The notes below the pieces were generated by a model, which saw only the letters and a list, made by a program, of their open reading frames with translations, had not been told where the DNA came from and searched no databases. Below, piece after piece: positions 51,928 to 60,628 of a stretch of DNA of 64,000 nt (its first letter is position 1; every line of letters starts with the position of its first letter). Source of the stretch: JBDWFY01 sp039976075. Its GTDB lineage: Bacteria > Pseudomonadota > Alphaproteobacteria > Rhizobiales > Stappiaceae. Position numbers and translations under genes: made by a program. The stretch spans positions 1,054,001 to 1,118,000 of the forward strand of contig JBDWFY010000001.1 in NCBI GenBank assembly GCA_039976075.1. Direction: 5' to 3'.

Positions 51928-54117
51928 TCACTTTTGCGCTGAAAGCAATTCAGCTAAATCGACCAGCCCGACAAATTCATTGCGGAGCGAGCCGTTACCA
52001 CCGGACAGGCCGCGTTTGGCCAGGCTTTTGATCTCATCGTAACTGTAGTCGGCACTGTACTCACTTCCGCTGAGCTTTTCGGCAAATGCTGCAACACCGG
52101 TTGCAAAGGCGACCTCATTGGAAACTGCATCCAGTGTCTGTTTGGAATCGCTTTTCAAGATCGGCAGCGTTATCAGCTTGCTCTTGTCGCTATCAGGCAA
52201 TTTGTAACGCAGCTTCAGGAAAGCCAGCTCATTGGACTGGGCCGATGGTTCAGCAGATGATCCCGTATCAGTTGTTTCTTTCTTGTAACGCAGCGCATCA
52301 TTATAGGCGCTTTCCGTACCCGCCGGTGTGAATTCATAAAGCGCAGTCACCCGATGACCGGCATTCACATCGCCCGCATCGACCTTGTCATTGTTGAAAT
52401 CGGCCCGGTTCAAAGCGCGGGTTTCATATCCAATCAAGCGGTACTCACTGACGGTTGCCGGATTGAACTCGACCTGGATTTTCACATCCTTGGCAACCGG
52501 GACCAGCGCACTGCCGGCCTGTTCAACCATGACTTTTCTAGCCTCTCCAAGCGTGTCTATATAAGCAGCCGTTCCGTTGCCGTTCTGGGCAAGAACCTGC
52601 ATCAGGCTGTCATTATAATTGCCGGTACCAAAACCGAGCACTGAGAGAAACACACCTTCATTGCGCTTCTCGGAAATCAACTTCTTCAGCTCATCGTCGC
52701 TGCTGACCCCGACATTGAAATCGCCGTCAGTCGCCAGAATGACACGATTGATGCTGCCATCCTTCTTGGACTGATGTGCAAGGTCATAGGCAGCACGGAT
52801 ACCGGCTGCTCCTGCTGTCGAGCCACCGGCGGCCAGATTGTCGAGAGCGGAAAGGATTTTACTGCGTTCTGCGGCACTGGTCGGCTCAAGAGCTGTGCCT
52901 GCCGAACCGGCATAGGTCACGAGAGAAATCGTGTCTTCCGCATCGAGTTTGGACAACAGCAAACGCAGGGATGCTTTCAGCAGCGGAAGTTTGTCCGGCG
53001 CCTGCATTGAACCCGATACATCAACAAGAAACACCAGATTGACCGGAGGTCTTGCATCCTCAGGCACATCAAATGCCCGGATTGCCACATGCATCAGCTG
53101 CGTATTCTGGTTCCAGGGTGTTGGATAAACCGTAACGCTCGGCTTGAACGGCTGCTCTAGGTTCTCCGCCAACGGATAGTCATAGGTAAAGTAGTTGACC
53201 ATCTCCTCGGTCCGCACAGCATCAGCCGACGGTAGTTCGCCCCGATTGAGCAATTTACGCACATAAGAATAGGACGCGGTGTCGACATCGATAGAAAACG
53301 TTGAAACCGGATCAGTATCCACCGCCAGGAAGCCATTACGATCAAGCTGACTGAAGCGGTCACCAGCGGATTGAGCGGGCAGCGCGTCTTGGGGTCGTGG
53401 TTGATGGCGCGCTGAACTCAAAGCCTTCGAGTTCAGAGCTATTGCGCGCTCCCGTTTTGCTTTTCTCTCGGCAGCAGGAGCTGGTGCAACTCGACCATAC
53501 AATGAAGATACTTCGTTTGATCTGGGAGCCTGCGCTGTCACGCCATCTATCGACCCTCCACCCTGTCGCACGATGTGACTATCCGTCGACGGGGCCGGAG
53601 GCGCAGCAACGATACCCTGCAGGTCCGATGGTTCAGCTTCGCTCACGGATGGAGCAAATCCTACGATGTTCGGAGCCTCGGTCCTATCAGTCCTACCGAG
53701 TGAGCGATCCGACAAAGCAACGGGGGACGATTTCTCTGGTTTATTGGCTGGAGTGAGTTCAACAAGCGCCTCCGTTTCTTCTGCCGGAGTGGGTGAGGAA
53801 AACAATCCTTCCAAAATCGGACGGTCGTCATTTTCGTCCATCTGTTGCACCGTCAGATGAACAGCCAACGGAGCAATCAATAGACTAGCTGCGACTGGAC
53901 CGACATAATATCTTTTTTGCATAATCCATTCCCATAAGGATGTTGTTGAGACAGCCTTAAGACGGGAGGGGTTATCCGATCCTTTGGTTTTGTTCGAAAA
54001 AACTTTTTCGTTGGCGTCAAAAGCGGCCATAGCGGATTGAAGCGCTTCGGCTTTTCGCTCGGCACTGGCTTCCGGGATCGGCAGATCCTTCAGACGGTGA
54101 AGATCGCGGTCAGACAT
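51928..54117 (-). CDS. Membrane-anchored von Willebrand factor A (YfbK-type) protein
   Basis: A 729-residue protein. Residues 1-69 are cytoplasmic and helical, 70-90 are a membrane helix, then a long low-complexity periplasmic linker (to about 250), a YfbK/DUF-type N-domain (MVNYFTYDYP), and a VWA domain from about residue 358 with the MIDAS motif DVSGS (366-370) plus later Thr and Asp (LATDGDFNVG). A DUF3520-like C-terminal domain follows. The start overlaps the sigma-factor gene by 8 bp. The cytoplasmic stub plus single helix is the layout of an anti-sigma factor, though no zinc or ASD motif is seen. Confidence 0.9.
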   Translation of the reverse strand: MSDRDLHRLKDLPIPEASAERKAEALQSAMAAFDANEKVFSNKTKGSDNPSRLKAVSTTSLWEWIMQKRYYVGPVAASLLIAPLAVHLTVQQMDENDDRPILEGLFSSPTPAEETEALVELTPANKPEKSSPVALSDRSLGRTDRTEAPNIVGFAPSVSEAEPSDLQGIVAAPPAPSTDSHIVRQGGGSIDGVTAQAPRSNEVSSLYGRVAPAPAAERKAKRERAIALNSKALSSARHQPRPQDALPAQSAGDRFSQLDRNGFLAVDTDPVSTFSIDVDTASYSYVRKLLNRGELPSADAVRTEEMVNYFTYDYPLAENLEQPFKPSVTVYPTPWNQNTQLMHVAIRAFDVPEDARPPVNLVFLVDVSGSMQAPDKLPLLKASLRLLLSKLDAEDTISLVTYAGSAGTALEPTSAAERSKILSALDNLAAGGSTAGAAGIRAAYDLAHQSKKDGSINRVILATDGDFNVGVSSDDELKKLISEKRNEGVFLSVLGFGTGNYNDSLMQVLAQNGNGTAAYIDTLGEARKVMVEQAGSALVPVAKDVKIQVEFNPATVSEYRLIGYETRALNRADFNNDKVDAGDVNAGHRVTALYEFTPAGTESAYNDALRYKKETTDTGSSAEPSAQSNELAFLKLRYKLPDSDKSKLITLPILKSDSKQTLDAVSNEVAFATGVAAFAEKLSGSEYSADYSYDEIKSLAKRGLSGGNGSLRNEFVGLVDLAELLSAQK

Positions 54118-54658
54118 GACCTTCCTCCTTTAAGATATGTCGGAGTTTCTTTCGCGCTGCATGAAGATGCCAGGAAACTGTTTTTTCCGAACAGTTCATA
54201 ATGCCGGCGGCCGTTTGGTGCGTACATTCCTCGCCATAAACAAGGAGCACGGCATCCCGTTGTTTGGGCGGTAGCTTTCTGACGCTGAACCAGAGGTCAT
54301 CGAGCTCAGCATCATCCGACTGGACCTGTTCTTCGCCGACAACCTGCATGAACTGAAAATATTTGCCCAGCCCCAGATTACGTCCGGCGCGCTGGCGCTC
54401 AAAATCGCGGACCGCATTCAGCGTTACGCGATAGATCCAGCTGGAGAGTGCGCTGTCGCCGCGGAAATCAGCAATTTTTTTTGCAAGTTTGACACTGACA
54501 TCCTGTGCGACGTCTTCGGCATCTTCACGGTTCCCCAGCCATTTATAGGCGCAGCGGAATATCCGTGAATATTGCGTCTCAAGCAAAGCGGCGAACGCGG
54601 ATCTGTCGCCGCTTTTGGCTCGCTCTATCAGAACGCTTTCCTGGTCAATACAATTCAT
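54110..54658 (-). CDS. ECF sigma factor (sigma-70 family)
   Basis: A 182-residue ECF sigma: region 2 near residues 20-90 (YSRIFRCAYKWLGNREDAEDVAQDVSVKLAKKI, with FRGDSALSSWIYRVTLNAVRD) and region 4 near 125-175 (RKLPPKQRDAVLLVYGEECTHQTAAGIMNCSEKTVSWHLHAARKKL). It is upstream of and overlaps the VWA gene. The linked membrane VWA protein is the likely partner that senses the signal. The Crp/Fnr gene lies 79 bp upstream on the same strand. Confidence 0.95.
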   Translation of the reverse strand: MNCIDQESVLIERAKSGDRSAFAALLETQYSRIFRCAYKWLGNREDAEDVAQDVSVKLAKKIADFRGDSALSSWIYRVTLNAVRDFERQRAGRNLGLGKYFQFMQVVGEEQVQSDDAELDDLWFSVRKLPPKQRDAVLLVYGEECTHQTAAGIMNCSEKTVSWHLHAARKKLRHILKEEGHV

Positions 54659-54737
54659 AGCCCCGCCGGGTTACATTTCTGCTGACCTATAAGACGACGT
54701 CCAGGTGAGAATCCTTTGGTCGACGGAAGAAAAAAAT

Positions 54738-55451
54738 TTAGTCACGCTTTGAAAAGTTTCGAATCCGCTTGTAATCAAGGATTTTAATCCGGCCGGAAAC
54801 CATTTCCAGCAAATCGCTTTTTACCCAGGCCGCCATCTGCTTGTTGATTGCTTCCCGCGTTACACCCAGCATCTGTGCAAGATCAGTTTGCGAGTAGCGC
54901 CGATTGAAAGTGACAGCGTTGCCATCCAGGTCGCCATGCATCACCGCCAGATCGATCAGTTTACGGGCAAGCCGGACAGGCAGGTCGAGAAAGGCAAAAT
55001 TGCTGATATCGTCCGTGTTTCGACGCAGACGTTCGCACAACAGCTGAATGAGATGCATGGATAGACGCGGTGTGCTTTCCACTATCTTCAGGAAAGAATC
55101 CCGCGGCAGATAAAGCAGCGAAGACGCGTCAATCGCCGTCGCACTGGCCGTGCGTGGAAGGCCATCCAGAAGCGCAATTTCACCAAACGCATCACCTGGC
55201 TCTAGAATGGTGAGAGTCAGTTCCTTGCCATCTTCATTGTTCACCCAGATACGGACCAGGCCGTCAATCACAATATAGAGGCCGTTCGCTTCGTCTCCCT
55301 GACTAAAGAGACTCGTTGACTTGCGGCACGTTTGTTCACTGCTGACTTCGGCTATCCGGCTCAACAGATCAACCTCAACTCCGGCAAACAGATAACACCC
55401 TTGAATCAGTTTCAGCCGTCTGTCGTTTTCATGCAGAACCATTCCATCCAC
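54738..55451 (-). CDS. Crp/Fnr-family transcriptional regulator
   Basis: A 237-residue regulator with an N-terminal cyclic-nucleotide-binding-like beta-roll (about residues 20-130; GDAFGEIALLDGLPRTASATA is the phosphate-binding cassette, which retains the Glu and Arg of cAMP-binding members) and a C-terminal winged helix (YSQTDLAQMLGVTREAINKQM). No N-terminal FNR-type cysteine cluster (single Cys residues only), so an iron-sulfur sensor is unlikely. It may be cotranscribed with the ECF sigma gene downstream. GTG/ATG choice: MDG at 55451 or MVLHEND four codons later. Confidence 0.92.
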   Translation of the reverse strand: MDGMVLHENDRRLKLIQGCYLFAGVEVDLLSRIAEVSSEQTCRKSTSLFSQGDEANGLYIVIDGLVRIWVNNEDGKELTLTILEPGDAFGEIALLDGLPRTASATAIDASSLLYLPRDSFLKIVESTPRLSMHLIQLLCERLRRNTDDISNFAFLDLPVRLARKLIDLAVMHGDLDGNAVTFNRRYSQTDLAQMLGVTREAINKQMAAWVKSDLLEMVSGRIKILDYKRIRNFSKRD

Positions 55452-56055
55452 CCGCTTTCAAGGAACGTCGACCGGTTCACCCCCGTAAGAGCCGACGCGC
55501 CATAGCCGTTATCTAAAGCCGTTTGAACGCTCGTGACAAGCGCAATCGCCCTACAAGCAACTGATTTCGTTCATTTTAAGCGTCGCAGAGCCGTCTGAAG
55601 AGTACCGATTTCGAAAATTCCGATTATCTGAGAATCGGTCACTGGTTACGACATATCCGACAAATGGCACTTCTAGATGCCCCTGATTGCCGGGTTTCGT
55701 TCAATCAGTATGGTTGCACATATCGCTCAATCACACCTCGTATAATTGACAGGTATTTTTTTTCTTTGTCAAAAATACACCCCAACGAAAGTTCTGATTG
55801 GCTCGCGCCTTGTGATGTTTCCAATCAAAAACGAATAAAATTTGTGTTGCGAAATCGATTTGAAAGCAGAATTTATCTTGTTTTTTTTGCTGACTGAAAT
55901 TTTTTTCACATTTTCGCCCTTAAGAATCCCAATTTGGGCTTGCGTCCGATTTTGAAAAAGAGTGCAATGCGGAACCTCGCACAGGGAAATGACTAATACA
56001 GACAATCAATGTCTGAGAGGGAACCTGCGCATTCGTCCACTAAAGGGGAAATAAA
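55452..56055. other. 604-bp non-coding, AT-rich gap before dppA
   Basis: No convincing gene. The middle (55740-55920) is clearly AT-richer than its surroundings, with T and A runs. TATAAT (55741-55746) has no good -35 at normal distance; TTGACA is at 55746-55751. An AT-rich hairpin GTATTTTT/AAAAATAC spans 55753-55778. The region must hold the dppA promoter and probably binding sites for regulators. Open frames at 55664-55897 (plus) and 55769-56005 (minus) look random. Confidence 0.5.
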
Positions 56056-57657
56056 ATGTATCTACGTACCTCGCTGACTCTTGGAGCGCTCCTGGTTGCA
56101 ACAACCATGATGGCGGCCCCGGTTTCAGCAAAAACTCTGGTTTATTGTTCCGAAGGGTCTCCGGAAGGATTCGACCCGGCGCTTTATACCTCCGGCACTA
56201 CCTTTGATGCCTCGTCGAAACCAATTTACAACCGCCTTGTAGAATTCAAGCGCGGCACAACACAGGTGCTTCCCGGCCTGGCCGAAAGCTGGTCGGTTTC
56301 TGACGATGGTCTTGAGTACACATTCAATCTTCGCAAGGGCGTAAAGTTTCATTCTTCGGATTCCTTTACACCGACACGTGACTTCAACGCCGATGACGTC
56401 GTGTTCTCCTTTGAGCGTCAGCTGAAAAAAGACAGCCCCTGGCATGAATATACAGCCGGTGCTGCATGGGAATATTTCAACGGCATGTCCATGCCGGATC
56501 TTCTCAAGGAAGTGGCCAAAGTAGATGATCACACTGTTAAATTCGTTCTGAATCGGCCCGAAGCGCCGATGATCGCCAACCTGGCGATGGATTTCGCGTC
56601 GATCTTTTCCAAGGAATATGCTGATTCACTTGAAGCATCCGGGAAAAAAGAAGACCTCAATCAGGCGCCAATCGGAACCGGTCCGTTCCAGTTTGTCGGC
56701 TATCAGAAAGATGCCGTCATTCGATACGCAGCCAATGCCGACTACTGGGCGGGCAAGCAGCCAATTGACAATCTGATTTTCGCTATCACGACCGATGCAG
56801 CCGTGCGTCTTCAAAAACTGAAAGCCGGTGAATGTCACGTCATGCCTTATCCCAATCCCGCGGATGTGGAAGGTATCAAGGCAGATGGCAATCTGAACAT
56901 GATGGAACAGCAAGGCCTCAATGTCGGCTATCTGGCCTACAATGCCCTGGTTCCGCCGTTTGACAAAAAAGAAGTGCGCAAAGCACTGAACATGGCGATC
57001 AACAAACAGGCTATCCTGGATGCCGTTTTCCAGGGGTCAGGTCAGGCGGCTAAAAACCCGATTCCGCCAACCATGTGGTCATATAACGACGCAATCAAGG
57101 ACGATGCGTTCGATCCTGAGGCTGCCAAGAAAATGCTGGCAGATGCAGGCGTCAGTGATCTCAAGATGAAGATCTGGGCCATGCCCGTTCAACGCCCCTA
57201 TAACCCTAACGCCCGCCGGATGGCAGAAGTGATCCAGGCGGACTTTGGTAAAATCGGCGTGGATGTTGAGATTGTTTCCTATGAATGGGGCGAGTACCTC
57301 AGCCGTTCCAAGGAAAAAGATCGGGACGGCGCTGTTCTGCTGGGGTGGACCGGCGACAATGGCGATCCCGACAACTTCCTGGCTGTTCTGCTCGGATGTG
57401 ACGGCGTTGGCGGTTCCAACCGCGCGCAGTGGTGTAATGATGACTTTGAAAAAGTCATTCAGGAAGCCAAGAGCGTTGCCGATCAGGAAAAACGTGCAGA
57501 GCTTTATGAACAGGCGCAGGTCATATTCAAGGAAGAGGCTCCCTGGGCCACGATCGCCCATTCGGTCGTCTTCATGCCGATGTCCGGCAAAGTCAGCGGC
57601 TATGTCATGGATCCGCTTGGCGGACACTGGTTCGATGGCGTAGACATCGCTGAATAA
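56056..57657 (+). CDS. dppA: Dipeptide-binding protein DppA
   Basis: A 533-residue periplasmic binding protein with a signal peptide ending MMAAPVSA, then KTLVYCSEGSPEGFDPALYTSG, strongly like E. coli DppA. Other DppA landmarks are kept: YNRLVEFKRGTTQVLPGLAE, DDVVFSFERQ, GTGPFQFVGYQKDA, PVQRPYNPNARRMAEVIQAD and GWTGDNGDPDNF. It captures dipeptides (and in E. coli heme and delta-aminolevulinate). GGGGAAATAAA precedes ATG 56056. An intercistronic terminator-like hairpin follows, so dppA is probably made in excess over the membrane parts. Confidence 0.95.
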   Translation: MYLRTSLTLGALLVATTMMAAPVSAKTLVYCSEGSPEGFDPALYTSGTTFDASSKPIYNRLVEFKRGTTQVLPGLAESWSVSDDGLEYTFNLRKGVKFHSSDSFTPTRDFNADDVVFSFERQLKKDSPWHEYTAGAAWEYFNGMSMPDLLKEVAKVDDHTVKFVLNRPEAPMIANLAMDFASIFSKEYADSLEASGKKEDLNQAPIGTGPFQFVGYQKDAVIRYAANADYWAGKQPIDNLIFAITTDAAVRLQKLKAGECHVMPYPNPADVEGIKADGNLNMMEQQGLNVGYLAYNALVPPFDKKEVRKALNMAINKQAILDAVFQGSGQAAKNPIPPTMWSYNDAIKDDAFDPEAAKKMLADAGVSDLKMKIWAMPVQRPYNPNARRMAEVIQADFGKIGVDVEIVSYEWGEYLSRSKEKDRDGAVLLGWTGDNGDPDNFLAVLLGCDGVGGSNRAQWCNDDFEKVIQEAKSVADQEKRAELYEQAQVIFKEEAPWATIAHSVVFMPMSGKVSGYVMDPLGGHWFDGVDIAE

Positions 57658-57669
57658 TTAATTACGGCA

Positions 57670-57698
57670 CGCCGGCGGAAAAATCCGCCGGCGTTTTT
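57670..57698 (+). terminator. Hairpin with T run between dppA and dppB
   Basis: A 10-bp stem CGCCGGCGGA (57670-57679) / TCCGCCGGCG (57684-57693), 4-base A loop, then TTTTT (57694-57698). It lies 13 bp after dppA; dppB starts 120 bp further. Partial read-through would give less permease than binding protein. Confidence 0.9.
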
Positions 57699-57817
57699 CG
57701 ATCCCGCTCATTGCGTGCGTTTCACAAGTGGACATCACCTGCTGTTAGACGCACACCGATTGCATTCCAATGAAAACATCGGATAGTGGTTCGATCGTTC
57801 GATAAACAGGCTCACTC

Positions 57818-58825
57818 ATGTTTCGATTTCTACTTGGTCGCCTGGGATTGCTGATCCCGACTTTTCTGGGCGTTACCCTGATCGCGTTTTCATTCATCCG
57901 AATGCTTCCCGGAGACCCTCTGGAACTGCTGGCCGGAGAACGGGGCGTGACCCCCGAGCGCAAAGCTCAGCTGATGAAGCAGATGGGGTTCGATAGACCT
58001 TACTGGGAACAATATCTAACCTATCTTGCCGATATATTCCGGGGTGACCTGGGAACATCTTTTGCGTCAAAACGACCGGTTCTAGATGAATTTCTGACCC
58101 TTTTTCCGGCCACCGTGGAACTCGCGCTGTGCGCCATCATCCTGGCTGTGTCCATAGGCATTCCGCTTGGCATTTTCGCCGCCATTAAACGCGGCACCAT
58201 TGCCGATCAGGCCATCATGGGAACGGCTCTGGTCGGCTATTCGATGCCAATCTTCTGGTGGGGGTTATTGCTGATCATTTTGTTTTCTGGCGTTCTGGGC
58301 TGGACACCGGTATCCGGTCGCATTTCACTCCTTTACTACTTCCCATCGGTAACGGGTTTCATGCTGATTGACAGCCTTCTATCGGGGGAAAAAGGCGCCT
58401 TCATTTCAGCAGTCCGCCATCTGATCCTGCCCGCCATCGTTCTATCCACCATCCCGCTTGCAGTGATTGCCCGCCAAACAAGGTCAGCAATGCTGGAGGT
58501 TCTGGGCGAGGATTATGTTCGCACGGCACGTGCCAAAGGTCTGTCGCCCTTCCGCGTCGTCGGGCTCCATGCCCTGCGCAATGCGTTGATTCCGGTTATT
58601 ACGACAATCGGTCTGCAAGTAGGCGTCCTGCTTGGCGGAGCGATCCTGACGGAAACAATCTTCTCCTGGCCGGGTGTTGGCAAATGGCTGCTCGATTCCA
58701 TTGGTCGTCGCGACTACTTCGTGGTTCAGGGTGCTCTGCTGCTGATCGCCGGGATCGTCATGTTTGTTAATCTGGTGGTCGACATGCTGTATGGCATGGT
58801 CAATCCGCGTATCAGACATCATTGA
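57818..58825 (+). CDS. dppB: Dipeptide ABC transporter permease DppB
   Basis: A 335-residue permease: N-terminal RFLLGRLGLLIPTFLGVTLIAFSFIRMLPGDPLELLAGERG, about six helices, and the EAA loop ARAKGLSPFRVVGLHALRNALIPVIT. An ATG at 57818 with CAGGCTCACTC before it gives the family start. Separated from dppA by a hairpin, overlapped 3-4 bases by a possible TTG start of dppC. Confidence 0.95.
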   Translation: MFRFLLGRLGLLIPTFLGVTLIAFSFIRMLPGDPLELLAGERGVTPERKAQLMKQMGFDRPYWEQYLTYLADIFRGDLGTSFASKRPVLDEFLTLFPATVELALCAIILAVSIGIPLGIFAAIKRGTIADQAIMGTALVGYSMPIFWWGLLLIILFSGVLGWTPVSGRISLLYYFPSVTGFMLIDSLLSGEKGAFISAVRHLILPAIVLSTIPLAVIARQTRSAMLEVLGEDYVRTARAKGLSPFRVVGLHALRNALIPVITTIGLQVGVLLGGAILTETIFSWPGVGKWLLDSIGRRDYFVVQGALLLIAGIVMFVNLVVDMLYGMVNPRIRHH

Positions 58826-58842
58826 GCCAAAGGGAAAAGAAA

Positions 58843-59757
58843 ATGAGTGTGTCCCCAGAGGCAAAAACACTGCCGCAGACCACAGAAAATCCGACAAAGG
58901 AAGTTTTGAAGGAGTTCTGGTACTATTTTTCCCAAAATCGCGGTGCTGTGATTGGACTAACTATCGTTATCTTGCTGATATTGATGGCAATTTTTGCAGC
59001 ATTCATCGCGCCGCACAACCCGGATATACAGTATCGCGACAGTTTTCTGGTTCCGCCGGTTTGGCAGGAAGGTGGGAAATCAGCCTTTATTCTCGGCACG
59101 GATGCCGTGGGGCGGGATATTCTTTCTAGACTCATATACGGTGCTCGATACTCGCTCTATATCGGTATAGTCGTTGTATTTATCGCACTGACGGGTGGCA
59201 TAATACTGGGACTCATTGCCGGTTATTTCCGCGGCATTATCGATACAATTATCATGCGGGTCATGGATGTTATACTGGCGTTCCCGGCGTTGCTTCTGGC
59301 GCTCGTGCTGGTGGCCATACTGGGTCCCGGCCTCATCAATGCCATGTATGCGATCGGCATTGTTCTTCAGCCGCACTTTGTCCGTTTGACCCGCGCGGCG
59401 GTCATGGCCGAGCAATCAAGAGACTATGTTGTCGCCTCCAAGGTTTCCGGTGCCGGTCATTTACGCCTGATGTTCAGAACCATTTTACCCAACTGCATGG
59501 CGCCCTTGATTGTGCAAGCGACGCTTTCATTTTCAAACGCAATTCTCGATGCCGCAGCTCTGGGTTTCCTGGGAATGGGCGCGCAGCCGCCGACACCAGA
59601 GTGGGGAACGATGCTCTCGGAGGCACGCGAATTTATTCTCAGCGCGTGGTGGGTGGTGACATTTCCTGGGCTTGCAATCTTGATCACGGTACTTGCCATC
59701 AACCTCGTTGGTGATGGACTGCGCGATGCGCTTGATCCAAAACTGAAGCGGAGCTGA
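58843..59757 (+). CDS. dppC: Dipeptide ABC transporter permease DppC
   Basis: A 304-residue permease: after a short cytoplasmic N-terminus, FWYYFSQNRGAVIGLTIVILLI, ILGTDAVGRDILSRLIYGARYS and the EAA-like loop SKVSGAGHLRLMFRTILPNCMAP. The start is ATG 58843 (AGGGAAAAG upstream); a TTG at 58822 overlapping the dppB stop is the alternative. dppD follows 4 bp later. Confidence 0.95.
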   Translation: MSVSPEAKTLPQTTENPTKEVLKEFWYYFSQNRGAVIGLTIVILLILMAIFAAFIAPHNPDIQYRDSFLVPPVWQEGGKSAFILGTDAVGRDILSRLIYGARYSLYIGIVVVFIALTGGIILGLIAGYFRGIIDTIIMRVMDVILAFPALLLALVLVAILGPGLINAMYAIGIVLQPHFVRLTRAAVMAEQSRDYVVASKVSGAGHLRLMFRTILPNCMAPLIVQATLSFSNAILDAAALGFLGMGAQPPTPEWGTMLSEAREFILSAWWVVTFPGLAILITVLAINLVGDGLRDALDPKLKRS

Positions 59758-59761
59758 GGTC

Positions 59762-60628
59762 ATGGGCATTCTTGAAATTAAAAACCTGTCGGTAGAATTC
59801 GACACCGTTGCCGGTCCGTTTCGAGCGCTGGATGGTGTTAACTACTCGATCGATCCGGGCGAAGTGCTTGCCATTGTCGGCGAAAGCGGTTCGGGAAAAT
59901 CGGTTGCCATGCTGGCGGTTATGGGATTGTTGCCCAACACGGCGACAGTGACTGCAGACAAGATGATGTTTGAGGACATTGATCTGGCTTCGCTTAATAC
60001 CAGTCAGCGGCGTCAGGTCATCGGCAAAGATATTTCAATGATCTTTCAGGAACCGATTGCCAGTTTGAACCCTTGTTTTACTGTTGGTTTTCAGCTCACC
60101 GAAGCGCTCAAGGCTCATACATCCCTATCAGGTTCTCAACGTCAGAAGCGAGCCGAAGAACTTCTGGAGTCAGTCGGCATCCCCAATCCAAAAGGCAGCC
60201 TCACCGTCTTTCCCCACCAGATGTCAGGCGGACAATGCCAGCGCGTGATGATCGCAATGGCCATCTCCTGCGCCCCCAAACTTCTGATTGCCGATGAACC
60301 GACCACCGCACTGGATGTCACAATTCAGAAACAGATCCTCGACCTGCTGCTGACCATTCAGCAAGACAGCGGCATGGCCCTTATCATGATAACCCATGAC
60401 ATGGGTGTCGTGGCCGAAACCGCCGACCGCGTGGTGGTGCAATATAAGGGACGTCAGGTAGAGGAAGCCGACGTGCTGTCGTTGTTTGAGAGCCCGAAAA
60501 ATGCCTACACCAAAGCGCTCCTTTCAGCGCTACCGGAAAATGCCACCGGCGATCGCCTGCCAACAGTTCAGGATTTCGCCAAGGAATTGACCGACGCCGG
60601 TATTTCGCTTGAAGGAGTGAGCAAATGA
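59762..60628 (+). CDS. dppD: Dipeptide ABC transporter ATP-binding protein DppD
   Basis: A 288-residue ATPase: Walker A GESGSGKSV, Q-loop FQEPIASLNPCFT, signature QMSGGQCQRVMIA, Walker B IADEPTTALDVTIQ, H-loop ITHDMGVV. It is shorter than E. coli DppD (327 aa): after LLSALPENA the C-terminal segment with four cysteines is missing and replaced by a helical tail (DFAKELTDAGISLEGVSK). Its stop overlaps the dppF start by 4 bases. Confidence 0.94.
   Translation: MGILEIKNLSVEFDTVAGPFRALDGVNYSIDPGEVLAIVGESGSGKSVAMLAVMGLLPNTATVTADKMMFEDIDLASLNTSQRRQVIGKDISMIFQEPIASLNPCFTVGFQLTEALKAHTSLSGSQRQKRAEELLESVGIPNPKGSLTVFPHQMSGGQCQRVMIAMAISCAPKLLIADEPTTALDVTIQKQILDLLLTIQQDSGMALIMITHDMGVVAETADRVVVQYKGRQVEEADVLSLFESPKNAYTKALLSALPENATGDRLPTVQDFAKELTDAGISLEGVSK

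Noticed and set aside
55769..56005. A minus-strand 78-codon frame before dppA
   Set aside because: It lies in the AT-rich gap, lacks a ribosome site and looks random.
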